From Campylorhamphus procurvoides (Eukaryota > Chordata > Aves > Passeriformes > Dendrocolaptidae), in contig WBMV01008566.1 of NCBI GenBank assembly GCA_013396655.1, positions 208,533-272,532 of the forward strand: a DNA stretch of 64,000 bases, written 5' to 3'. A program made the translations under genes and the position numbers. The notes under the pieces were generated by a model that saw only the letters and a program-made list of their open reading frames with translations, was not told where the DNA came from and searched no databases. Every line of letters begins with the position of its first letter. Position 1 is the stretch's first letter. Below are positions 13,763-26,102 of the stretch, one piece after another.

Positions 13763-16700
13763 ACAAGTAGCCTCCTTTCAGCCTGAGGTGGTTCCTATGA
13801 TTTTTCTGTTCTTTCTTGGATGGTGCTTTTACTGCATAATTGTTAGTTCAGAGCATCTGATTAAACACAGTTCTTGCTCTGTACTCTTTTCTTTCTGTGC
13901 CAGTGAAAAAAGACACTTGTTCACAGTGGTGATAATATGAGGCACACTGAAAACCTACACAAACAAAAAAAGCAAAAGGTAGTTCCCATGCCGAGTCACT
14001 CAGCTGTCAATATGGAGCTGGTCAGTGAAACGACTCACCACTGCCCAGGTGACTGTCAGACATAAAAAGCAAAAGCAAGAGTAGTAAAAGGCAGCCTCAC
14101 CTCTTTGACACCTGCAGAAATTTTGCTGACCTCCATATCGGCTAGAGAGGCAAAAATGAATATACTTCCTCACGCTCCCTTTGCCTCCCCCGGGGGCTTT
14201 TGGATGGGACAAGGACCAAACTCACCCAGAGAAGCTCTGCACATCATCCTTTGACTCAGGCTTAGGTGGTTAAGTTTTATCAAAGAGGGTAAGGGCCACA
14301 GAGTCCCACATTGCAGCAATAGGTCTGGTGGCTGTTTGTTAGAAACTAGTACCCTGCGTTTTCGTTTTTTCGTGGGGTTTTTTTGGTTGAGTTGTGGTTT
14401 TTCAAGGTTTTTTGGGGGAGGAGAGTTCCCTTTTTTTTTTTTCCTTTTTTCCCAGATATGCTAAACATTACAAATCTCAAGACTTCTTAACAAGAGCCTA
14501 AGTTTTCAAGCCCAGTGTGGCCAGGTGAGGCTGTCCCCAACCATGTTTAGGACCCCAAAGCGCTGCAACACAAAGGGTGAAGCCCCTTCTGGCTTGCATC
14601 TACCTGTGAATGATGTGGGAGCTGAGAATGCTTTGCAAGAGTTCTCTCACTCTGGGGCCTTCTCACCTCACCAGTAATACTCGGGAAAAAAATCTCCCAG
14701 CCATCTCCTCCTGGCCTGACCAGTCATCTTGTTACTCAGCACCCTTTCCTCTCTGGTTGTGATGCCACCATCTCAGCTATCCTGGCTTCATGGTGTCTTC
14801 ACAGCCTTATCTTTTTCCCCCTGCAGCTCCTCTCCTCATACGGACTTTTTTTCTCAAAGCCTTCTGCTTGAGAAATTTGGGGTGTCATATTACCCTAACC
14901 CATTCTGTCCCTGCATCTCTTCAGTCATGTGCTCCCATGTCAGATGACCTTCTGGTTCAGCACCGATTCAGCATTTTGGGGATTACTTCCTTAGCAGCCA
15001 GCTTTGGGAGATGCTTGCTGACGCTGGGACCGGAACATGTCTGAGACCACTGAACCATCTGAGGCACAACATGGTGGGGAGATGGTGGCACATGAGTGCC
15101 CAGAAGTGGCCCTTTAGTGGTTAGAAATAGAGCACAAGCCTTAAACCTTAAACCTCTCCTCTCCAATACCTACTGCTCAGTACTTGTAGCTATCATTGAG
15201 TGCCTAGGAAGGCCAATCTTTTTTATGTGTTCATATTAACTCCTTGGTTAACAGGCCCCAGTAGATCCAGAAACGGTAATGGTTTGTCTACGTAGGATTT
15301 GTCTTTACAGGTCAAAGGCAGTTCCACATCTGAGGTCAGGAAACACATGAAATAGAAGCAAACGGGTCTGAAATCACAGGGCCTTTTCTGAAACATGCTT
15401 ACTCCAATCATCCTCCTCCACAAGGGCAGCAGTCATGCCTGGACAGTGGCTTGTCCCTTCTAGCCATCAGCCTGCAGCCAAGTTACAGGGGAATTCAGAT
15501 GTGTTAGCCCAGACTGATTAATGTGAACTGTTCTTGTGGGGCTGCTTTGGGCTTTGAAGGGTTGGTTTTCCCCTCACCTTTGGATAGGAAGCTGCCTGTG
15601 GAAATTTATGCACAATCAGGCAAAAAGGAAGAGGTCTGCTCTACAGCCAAGCAGAAAGAGATTTTTGTAAGGATCATTAAGGGACAGAATTCTTTGTACT
15701 GTTTTAAGCAAAATCCCTCTCTGTTTAACTTTTGCCATCACATGTACATTTTCAGTTTCAGCATGAGGGGATACAAAAAAGTAGAGTCACATACTGGTTC
15801 AGTGATAGCATTTTGCCACAACAGACTGCTCGCCTTAACTTTTGTAAGAAAAACAAAGAAAAAAAAATCTGTTTTCAGTGTATTTTTTCCTAGACTGGGA
15901 AAAAAAGTAACCTATGAAACTTTTTTATATTTGTATTTTCTAAGTTTCTATGAACCCACTTTCCATGTTGTCCCTTGTTTGCATTCAGGGACCATTACTT
16001 TTGCAAACCACTGCATTTTACTTCCATTCTTTATTTTTTTTAAACAGAAGAAAAATACAAATCAAAAACCACAGCATTATGATTAGTGGCTAGGCAATCT
16101 CTTTCAACTACTAGAATATCAATACAGAAAGAAAAGAATTACAGGGTTGTTTTCTTTTTTTAATTTCCTGTGGCTGATGTACTGTATGGTATATGTTTAC
16201 AGAACTCCTCTGGTCTGCCTTTGTGATGTTATCTAAATGAATGACAAAGTAGGTATGATGTGCCATTTGACAGTTTGCCTTAGCACTCTTGCGTTTCCTT
16301 CTTCTTTTTGTGGCTTTCATTTCCTTTCTTTTTTTTTTCCAAATGATGCAGGCTGTATTCCAAAGCTGTATAAACACAACATTATCTTTCAATCCCCAGC
16401 AAGAGAAGCATGTATAAGCCCTTCTTCGTGACGTGTGCCTCTAATGGTGCAATATGAGACTTTAGCCCTGCAAAGAAAAACACATATGCCTAACTGTGCT
16501 GTGTGTAGACCTGTTTCAATCAACCGGACTACTCACAGAAAGAACATGTGTAGGCATCTGCAAGACCAGGGCATGAATGATAACACAGGGTATAGTTTGG
16601 GTGTTCCTTACGTACATGTACAGATTTTATGCACTGCTGATTCTGCCCTAGCTATTGTAGTCCTGGAGGCTAACTCTGAGCATTGCTACTCCTTCTGAGA

Positions 16701-17266
16701 AAACACAAAACAAAATGGTGCTTAGCATCTGGCAGGATCAGCTCCTGAGTCAGCATTGCTACCACAGCAATGATGAGCAAATGTTTAGTGGGACTTCCCT
16801 GACAGCTATTATATTAGTTCCCTGCCATTGTACCTAAGTTCACTACCGATTCTTCACACCTAAAATTATTAAGATACCACCAACTAATCTGAGCAGAAAG
16901 ATAGTATACAGAGTTGCTAGAGAAATAAAAGGTGTTCTGGCCTTTAACTTAGTCAAACATCCAAATGGCATAGTTGGAAAGTAAGAGGGGATATAATAGA
17001 AAATGTAGTATACATTTGTGTATTTTTTTAAGGAATAAATATTTTTGTAATGAGATACAAACCCTAAATGGGTATTGAGTTTTGGAATATCATCTTTCCC
17101 ATGACATTGAGCCTTTCAACTTTTTCATACGTTTATGGCAATGCCCAGCTTCTTGGGATCTTTTGTAGACCTGACCACAATTTTCTGCAGGAAGAAGGAT
17201 CACAACACTTTTTAAAGCATCAAGTTAAAATAGTAGAATCCAATATACCTGCTATGAACACAGCTA

Positions 17267-17276
17267 AATAAATAAA
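17267..17276 (+). terminator. Candidate overlapping poly(A) signals (two AATAAA)
   Basis: Two overlapping AATAAA hexamers lie in CTAAATAAATAAACATG, with TTTTACAC following. This is a possible proximal 3' end for PALM2, about 5.2 kb after the stop. The downstream region is less GT-rich than that of the 20142 signal. Confidence 0.3.
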
Positions 17277-18349
17277 CATGTTTTACACAAAAAGGTGGAC
17301 CTATGCTTTCTATAGCTAGAAAAATTTCTTCACCTAGAAAACCAACTTGATAGGCAATAGCTACCTACTTTCAGCAGAGAGGTATGGCTGAATAGGAGAA
17401 CTTTCAGTTTGTCATACTTTACCCAACATTAAATTTAAAAGTGCAAGAGATTATGCCACTGGAAAGAGTTGAACAAAATAATTTGGATAAAGTAGAGGAT
17501 TTTGCCACAGGCTGAGACATGGATTCTTTATTTTTTTTCTAAGCTCATTGATTTGCAACCAGTGCTTGCTGTCTATTGGAAAGTTTAGGATTTGCTCAGA
17601 TTGTGTTTCATGGGCCTTCTGGGCAGCAAAAGTAAACTTTAGTTCTCAGCTTAATAGTTGCAAACTATGACAATATCCAACAAAAATATAGACTGTAATT
17701 TTTGTATGTAAAAGAGTAAGTTGTATAAAATGGCTGAATTTATTCAGTATAGAATATAAATGGATTGTCACCTCATCCAAAGAGAATATAAATCCAACTT
17801 GTAATATAAACTTATAATAGTAACTTATCTTGTAAATAGTGACAAAGGTGCATGAAGTTCTTAAAAATGTTCCACTTGTATTTAAAATTTAACAATTATA
17901 AAACTGAGCCTTTTTCCTCATGGATTCAAAGAGCCTTGCAAAATCTATAGCTTTTTTTCCTGTGGTGGTTCCACTTAGACTGTTCAGTGAATTAAGAACA
18001 GGCCACTTTTCTTAAGGGCAAACTTGTGAAAAATTCTGAGCCCCTTCCTTCAGTTTGCAAAAGCTTCTCTTATTTTGTGGGAGTTGCTGCTATTATATTG
18101 CAAAGCTTTCCTGCAATTGTTTCCCAACTTCTTCTCAAAGGTGGGTTTAGGAGGTTCTTTTTAGAATTTATCTACTTCTGAAACTAGGGGGGGAATTTTA
18201 TTTTTTTTTAGAATTAGCTAAGTAATTCAAGTTCACCAGTTTGGGTATATTTGTACATTTTCAACTTGCATTGGTATATTAGTGACTTATACCAAAATTT
18301 AGACCTTATATTCTATTCAGCAGGTCTGTAAGACATAAAGACTTGTTCA

Positions 18350-18440
18350 TGAGCATAAAATCAGGCACCCAAGTAGCCCTTTTTAATTTAATGGGATGAC
18401 CCAGACAAGTGAAATTTAAGCACATGCACAAATGTGTATA
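18350..18440. repeat. Possible MITE-like relic
   Basis: AAAATCAGGCACCCAAGTAG, then AATGGGATGACCC and GAAATTTAAGCACATGCACA resemble a decayed copy of the palindromic elements seen elsewhere in the window. The inverted repeat is poor, so this is a weak call. Confidence 0.3.
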
Positions 18441-18915
18441 GGGTCTGGTCTTTAAGCGATATGCTACAGGCAAGGCTTATGCTGCTTTAACTGTGTCTTC
18501 TCATTAGTTTAATTAGATAGATTTTTAAACTATGTTGTGAAACTGGTGCACTTTTCTGCAGGGAGGGTTTTAGAGCATGGTCTCCTTGCTGACTGTTTGA
18601 AAGGAGACAAACACCCTTCAGGAACTCCCAAAATCTCCATGCCTGGAGATGGTAGGGGCGAACTTCATACCTGCACACAAACATTAAAGAGGCAGTGTAA
18701 GTTTTATTTCCAAATTTTTCCCTCTCCACACCTCTGCTCTAGACTCTGCCTGTCCCCTGTCTCTGTACGTGCTTTCATTCTGGACACTATTACTCAATTT
18801 ATCTTTTTTTCCTTATCCCTCTGCTTTCCCTTTTGTGGTCTTCTAATAAAAATAGGGGGAAGAAAGGAGAGACTGGAGTTAAAAAACTCACCTTATGCCT
18901 GTTGGTGTAAGTCTC

Positions 18916-18921
18916 AATAAA
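18916..18921 (+). terminator. Candidate poly(A) signal AATAAA
   Basis: The hexamer is in GTCTCAATAAATGACAG, followed by a moderately T- and C-rich stretch (CCTGTCCTCAGCATTTGG). It is possible as an alternative PALM2 3' end, but nothing else in the sequence supports its use. Confidence 0.25.
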
Positions 18922-20141
18922 TGACAGTATCCTGTCCTCAGCATTTGGACATTTTCCTACATTTTCCTAAATTCTTGGGACATATTTGAATTTAAAGGAG
19001 CACTCTCTGTATCTATTTGTCTGGCATCCTACGGGTTGGCCAAACAATGAGATCCATTAAAATCTTGCTATTTAAATAAAACTGCTGTCTCTCTTAATAT
19101 TCCTTTGGGAACACACTAAGCCTCTCAAATTTATATGAGCTAGATATGTGTTGGTACATAAAATACCAACATTCACAAGGCAGTTTGTACAGTGGCAAAA
19201 GGCAAGCCACTCCCCCATATGTCAGGTTGCTATGGGCAAGGCAAAGGAACCAGGAAAAGATGCAAACTTCCCCACAGACTGATCCAGTACAGAAAGGCAT
19301 TCTCAGTAAAATTAGTTTCCAAGAATCTGCTGGTATCCCTCCAAGGTAATATGTCAGTCAGAGAGTAGCAAACTCAAAAATTAAGAAGGTTTTGTGCAAC
19401 CATATAAAGTCCCAGTTGAACATGACATTTAAGCTCCACTAACCTTAAGCACATACTTAAAGTGTAACACATACTTACCACTGTGCAGGTTAGGGGTAGC
19501 CTTGAGGATGTGTGAAGATCAGCCTGTATTTTTTATTAAGGTGCTTTACTGCTGATGGTCTCAAATACTGTCCCTGTTATTTTGTAAGTATGAATGTAGG
19601 AACTGCTTAGGGGCTGATACAGGAAATAAATCCATTTGAAAGTTTTGCTTTTCCAGTGACCACTGAAGCTGACTGCAACAAAGGTAGTCAAGCAAGAGCA
19701 GGTCAGGACAAAGGGAAAGAATACATTTCTGAAGGTTTTCTGCCCCTCCCAACTACATTCATTCCATAGATGAAGAACAACTCTTTATAGGGGTTCAAGA
19801 AAATGTTGTGTAAAATGCAGCTTTTATGGTGAATGTAGATTGTGGTTGAGATTTTTTTTAAGCTTTAGTCTCCCACTTTCTTTGTGAGCTAATGTAAATA
19901 AAATCCCATTTTGTTGGGGAAAAACTGCTGTGCTAACACTGGATTAGAATTGCTGGGGATAGCTGCTGTACTTTGTAACCTGAAGTGTACTTTTTTGACA
20001 GTTATGTTTTTTTTCCTTCAGATTAAAAAAGAAAATGAGTACAAAAAAACCAAAATAAAAAAACCAAGAACACTGCCAGCAGCAGCCATGCTGTAACTGT
20101 GGCTTCTCTCTTTTTTTTTTCCCTGTACAGTATTACTAGTA

Positions 20142-20147
20142 AATAAA
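20142..20147 (+). terminator. Candidate distal poly(A) signal AATAAA
   Basis: AATAAA is followed within 10-20 bases by a CA dinucleotide (TTTTCACTG) and then by T- and GT-rich sequence around 20165-20200, which resembles a downstream element. A TGTA motif sits about 20 bases upstream in CCCTGTACAG. This is the best-formed 3'-end signal after the PALM2 stop. Its use is inference. Confidence 0.45.
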
Positions 20148-23100
20148 TCTGCCTTTTCACTGCGCCTACTTCTGTGTCTTTTTACTGTGTTTCTCTCTAA
20201 CTACCACTCTTCAAGATATTGTGTGGTCTCAAAGACATGCTGCACTGGAGCTACCTCTCTCACTGAAAGAATTAAAACACTAACTCCACAGCTGGGTTGT
20301 TGTTTTCCCTTTCCTCCACTGCTGTGCCCTACAACTGTTATTTTCATGTGATCCTTCATGCAGATTAACAGTACCTGTTACTCTCTCATTTCTCTTTTTC
20401 CTTTCTTTCTCATGTGACATTTTGCCAAGCATATTGTGGATCCTGTTGCTCTAAGATCACATGGTATACTTTCATATTCACAGAGGATAAAAGATTGGGT
20501 TTGGTCAGCAAGGCAATATATTCCAAGTCAACTTATTTCCTGCCTGAGGGAAGTATTCCATACAGCATATATAATTCCCCAGAAATAATCACTAAATAAT
20601 TTAAGGATTGCCAAAGTAAAGAGTCTGCAGTTTTCTTTCAGGGCTTATCACAGACAGTGTCCTCTCTATATCAGGACTGGAAGATGCTTGCCATAGTCTG
20701 ACTTGTGGGAAGCGGGGAAGGGGGAAATAAAAGAACAAAACTCTCATGTTGTCATTTTTCCCTGAGGTTCTATAATTACCTGAGCTTAGCACAATGATAG
20801 GATGGATAACATAGCCAGGCATCATAAGGCTCCTTCTCAGAAATTTAAAAATTCAGCTTAAAGTCAGCCATTTAAGAAAGTTGCCACAAATTACCCACTG
20901 CTATATAAATACCCACCCTCTACTCCTTTCACCCACAAGTCATACAGATAAAATGTATATGTACACACACACAGGCCTTTGCAATGTGGTGCTTTTTAGC
21001 AGCACAGAAGGGAAAGTGGCCCTGCTTTGCTCTTTGTAATTCACGTCTGAAAGTTTTGCAGTAGGTGATGCTTCAAGCTGCTTTCTTTCCTACTTGTGTT
21101 TGAGTAGGAGAAAACCAATCTTGTCTGTCCAAGAAGACTCTGTGAATGCCTGGAGAACTGGTATGCTGGTATGTTTCAGTCTTCAAAGGACTGGAGTTCA
21201 GTTGAGAGAAGTGATCATAATTATTTAAATTTCTTTAGTTTTGTAAATACCTTCCTAATTCAGAACGTATGTTAACAGGGCCAAAGGATGGATCGTGAAC
21301 TTGAGTTAGCAGTAGTGTCTGTGTTTAAAAGACCATGAATTGACAAGGGCATTATCATGTGCAACTAACGTAGTGCTTGGACACTTGGACACATCAGGTA
21401 CATATTCCATCTGTTGGTGCATACTGTGGCCTGTAACATACTTATTTTCATTCCACCTTATTTTATTCCATAGCCATGAGAAGATTTTTAGCTGATAATT
21501 CCTGTACTGTACAAAACTGAGTCATCCAAGTAAACACCAAAACCAGACTAGACAATTTTGATCACTGCTGTTACTAAAGTTTCAGAAACAAAATATTTCC
21601 ATGCATTTCCCCTTTAAAAATTTCTAGGGAGGGGAGGGAGTTTCTTTTTTAATTTTTTTTTTTTAATAAAATGCTTAGAAGCATGGCACTCCCCTGAAAC
21701 TCTTCTGGAGTGGTTCTATGAAGGTCATGACTTAATACAGGAAGGGTATATTCAGCATGTGGGAGGCCATCCCTGTCAGGTTTTTGTTCTTTTCCATTTC
21801 TTTTAATAGTTCTCTGTCCCTCTGGTAATAAAAGGAAGGCAGGTGCTTACTCTTGAAGTTCAACACTCAAGTTGTTACAGTGATTTGTTGGGGAATGGAA
21901 TAGCTTATTTTTGCAGCCCCTTAGTTTCCTGCAAGACCCTCCCAACCCACACTTGATGCCTCAAAACTCATACCACCTGCAAAAATTCTTCACACTGTGA
22001 AATTTTTGAGGTTACAAGAAGAAATCTTTAAGGCTAATAATGGTAGGAAAGAAAAATAAAAAAGGATCAAGAAGTTAATAGCAGTTTTTGCTGTCCCAAG
22101 ACTTCCACTTGCAGCTCTGATGCGCTGCTTAGATGTCCATTGCACTGTGGATGGTCACATATGAATTCTCACTGAGGGGAATGGAACACAAGCTGGTCGC
22201 TAGAGGAGCTTGCAAAACCACAGCATATGGCTAAGCTGTGCAAAACATCTTTCACATCTACCTATGATAGAAAAACTACCTGCTTCATTTTCACTAGTGT
22301 CTAGTTGACAGAGATCTTCTTCTCAGATGAGACAAGGAAGGAGATATTTGTATGGAAATAGATTTTGCTATAGCAGCCTTGAAGGAGGGAACTTTTCAAA
22401 ATATAACCCAAAGTGCTGCTGCTCTGCACTGTTCCGCATGACTTCTCAAAAAGTCCCTCCTCTGCAGGTTTACAAAGGTATGTAGAGACATCATCCCCTT
22501 GATTTAGATGGGGAGTGGAGGTACCTAAAATCCTCTGTGAGTCCAAGTTTTTCCATATGTTTCACATCTGTAATTTAGTATAATTACCACTACCCTGTCT
22601 TGTGCAGCTGTGGTGATGCATCTGCTGGTGTCTGTCACAAAATTGCAGGAATGTGGGGTGTACTCTGGGTAAGCAGCATCACAAAATGTCTTCTAACTGC
22701 TACAGTTTTTGAAGTGGTGCTGCTTGTAGCAGTACTGCCAAACCAGAATAAAGTAGGCTATATTGCAGACAAAAACAGTAATTCACAGCATCCACATTCA
22801 TGGATTTGCTAGGAATGATTCATTTGCCATGGTTTAGGAAAAAAGGATGTAACTGTAACACATTTCGTTGCTTGTAGGTGGGAAAACAAAGACAGAAGAA
22901 TAGATAGAGAGGAAAAAAGGAGGCATGCAAAACTGGGTCGCTTTCTCAGAAGCGACAAATCAGTTCAGCTTTCTTTATGAGTATTTCCATTGTATGTAAT
23001 GGGTCACTGGCCACAGATTTCCTCCAGCTATAGATGAGTCTTCTCCAGTACTGGCAGCAATATGGTAGCTTCTGTGTGACAGGGGGAGTTGGCTGAGCTC

Positions 23101-25284
23101 ATCAGCCCTGCTGAGAAAGAGGTTATCTATTCACTTGAGCATAACCCCATGCTAAAATGACTGCACTGCTCTTTAGCTGGTGTTGTTACCTTTAGACATC
23201 ATTTCATTGTGGTTTGTGAGCAACCAATGGCTTAAAAGGAAGGATACTGCTCAGTACCATCAGGACTTGACCATTATACTTCACTGGAGCATGGTACATA
23301 TATAATTCATTTTAAAGTGAATGAGATTACTTAACTCGGACAAATTTTTGTTGCATTATAAGATATTTGTTCTTAACATGCTGTGGTAAGTTATAGCAGC
23401 ATCTTTATTGCTTCAGAAATAAGGGTTCATAGAGAAAGGTGGGTGCTTCCTTGTGTTTACCAGCTTAGGCATTTTTGTATTGCTTATGGTTAAATTACTT
23501 GTGAGATGGGGAAAAGTGATGAATCTGTTAAATACCACATGCAGTTGCACACTGAGAACAGGACTGACATCTGGAAATTCTCCACTGCTGCTATTTGTCT
23601 GCGTTTTTTTTTACAGAAGCTGGAAGTCATCAGGGGATTAGTAAATTGGGAGAGTTAACCAAGACAGATACCAGCCTGAGAAGAAAATAGCCCTTAACTT
23701 AACATGAGGGAAGTAATTTCTATTTTTGCTTCTACAACTTATGTTGAAAATCTAGTGCTGTTTGGCATCCTTTTTGAATCTCCAGCTCACGGAGTCAATT
23801 TGAGGACAATCTTTGCTACAATTTAAAAGAACAAGAAGAGAATCAGTAGTTTCTGGGATTCTTGGCTAAGGATGAAAACTGGAAATACTTGATCTGGCAA
23901 GACCTGCAGAGTTGTGGTACTCTGGGTCCCCTTTTCTGTGTCATTTAAGAGACTACAGAAATTATATTTATACACTATTGAATACAATGAGGAAATGATA
24001 ATTAGACAAATTGAGATGCTACTGGAAGAGCACACACTGTTTATTTTCTTCACTGATTTTATACATGGAAGATTTAGAGTTCACAGAGCTGGAAATCCTG
24101 TGATTAATTTACTGATTTATCTTCCAATGTGCCAAAGATTTGACAAATATAAACAAGTCCAGGACCTATCACAGAGGCCATAGCCTGCCTGTCTCCATTT
24201 TCTTCACAAATTACAAATCCTACAGTGGAAACTTGGGGCTTAAAGTTGTAGACAATGTCCAGAGTATTTAAAAGTTCTAGTTGAAAGTGATAACAAAAGG
24301 AAGGTAACTCTTTTCTCTCACTCAGCATCAAGAACTGTTCTCCTTTAATCTATAGACTAAAAGGAATTAAATTCAGTTTGATGTCAAAGGAAAATTTTCC
24401 CAGCTTAACAGCTGCAAATACTTGAAGCAGAGCCACCAAGCCCCTTAGAAAAAAATCCACATGTTCTTTCTGGGTTAGAACCTTACTCCCAAGCCAATCC
24501 AGTGAACTCAGAGTGTCTGTGTGGGAAGTCAGGGCGGACTTTTGTCACAGAGCACTAGAAATAAAGAACAGTATTGAAAATGGATTGAAAAATCCTCTCT
24601 GACGTAATAACATTTTTAAAGATATATCTCTGACTGCCAGAGAGATTGCAAGATGTAAATAACCAGTCCCAGAAACTAAAAATCAAGGAGGGAAACACAG
24701 GCTCTGATGCAAAGACCCAAGAAAACATACCCAGCTTACTCTAAAGAAGTGTACTACCTGTCACAATCAGCACCTAAGAAGCAACTATTCTGTTTTTTAT
24801 AAAGAAAAAAAAGTAGCACACAAGCAAGATCTCTTCAGGAGGGGCTCTGCTGTGGGCAGATCTTCAAATAGCAAATTATAGTGATACAGGTTGCTGAAAG
24901 CCATGTTTCTTAAATAGGTAAGAAAAAAATGTGCAGTAAGAGGTAAAGGATACTTCCAGAGAGGAGATCTTTAAAAGATATGTTGAAGAAAAGTGTAACC
25001 CTTCTTCTAGTCTTTGAGTCCCTAAGAATTACATCTGCAATAACAGAAAAGAACGAGCCATGTACTTGAGTTTAATAACATGGGTAACTGAATTAATTTC
25101 CATGGATCTGCTCATGTCATCTAATTTCTTTAGAGACTTCTTCACAAAGCCCCAGATACCTGTGAACAGCAGAAGATCCCCCAGAGATAAGCCATCCTAT
25201 AGAGAAAACACCATTTTTGGAGAACAGGATTGTTAAACAGTTCCAGGCTGAGAACAGAAGAATGATGAAATGGGTTCAAGGTGA

Positions 25285-25510
25285 AAGGGGGAATTTAGGT
25301 TAGTTAAGGAGAAGAAATTCTTTACTGTGAGTGTGGTGAAGGACTGGAACAGGTTGTCCAGAGATGCTGTGGCTGCTTCATCCCTGGCAGTGTTCAAAGC
25401 CATGGGACTTTGGGCAACCTGATCCAGTGTAGGATGTCCCCGCCCATGGCTGGGTGGTTGAAACTAGATGATCTTTAAGATTCTTTTCTCCCCAAACCAT
25501 TCTATGAAAT
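25285..25510 (+). repeat. CR1 LINE 3' fragment
   Basis: GGACTGGAACAGGTTGTCCA, then GCAGTGTTCAAAGCCATGGG, TGGGCAACCTGATCCAGTGT and AACTAGATGATCTTTAAGAT end at CATTCTATGAAATG. This is the CR1 3' UTR and terminus in sense orientation. Confidence 0.9.
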
Positions 25511-26044
25511 GCAGTTAAGTGTTCTAAATTAACTAGTTCAGCTCAACCTGGGGTGGTGACAGTCTGTCTTCCTGTGTAACTAACCCCCTTTTCTTCCAAG
25601 ACCTCTATTTTGCTGAAATATCTTCTTGACCCTCCACTGCCAAAGCGCTTCAAAAACAATCATGTATGGTCCCTAAAAGGCGTGGGAAGCAGGGATGGTG
25701 CTGGGTAGGAAAGGGAAGGAAGCAAAAACTTCCGTTGCATGGTATTCTGTTTGAAGGAGGCTGAGAACACTGTCAGGATTGGAGTAGAGTAAATAATATT
25801 ATTTTGATTCACTGGTGAAAATGAATAATCAAAAGCAGAGCAGGGGATTCTACCAAGCTGATCCCAAACTGAAACTTTCTGCATTGATCAGTTGTTAGGA
25901 AAAAAAAAAAAAGGTATGACAGTATCTCATATGAAATAAAATTATTGCTATGACATTACCAGAACATTCCCTGCAACTTTTTCTATCCAAAATTATTAGT
26001 GAAACTCATTTCATTCTCTCAGAGCTCATTTTTCTCCAGAAACT

Positions 26045-26102
26045 GTACTGGTTGGAGTCAAAGGGGAAATTAAGGGAAAATTCCCTTGGCTCCAGTCAGC
26101 AC
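26045..26102. repeat. Possible palindromic MITE-like relic
   Basis: CTGGTTGGAGTCAAAGGG and CCCTTGGCTCCAGTCAG form an imperfect inverted repeat around a short A-rich centre. Small size and mismatches keep confidence low. Confidence 0.35.

Larger units (their letters stand above)
12038..20165 (+). other. Presumed PALM2 3' UTR and downstream flank
   Basis: This is AT-rich non-coding sequence directly after the PALM2 stop codon. It has T-rich and TA-rich runs (for example 12360-12392), no consistent open frame, and several AATAAA hexamers (17034, 17267, 17271, 18916, 20142). Which of these ends the mRNA cannot be decided from sequence alone. The signal at 20142 has the best downstream context. 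The open frame at 15523-16086 (187 codons) has low-complexity composition and no recognisable domain, so I treat it as chance. Old palindromic repeats lie at 13165-13240 and 13515-13615; in a transcript they would be part of the UTR. Confidence 0.5.

Noticed and set aside
15523..16086. 187-codon + strand open frame
   Set aside because: Low-complexity Lys/Phe/Ser-rich product with no domain, located in the presumed PALM2 3' UTR, with T-rich runs creating the Phe stretches.
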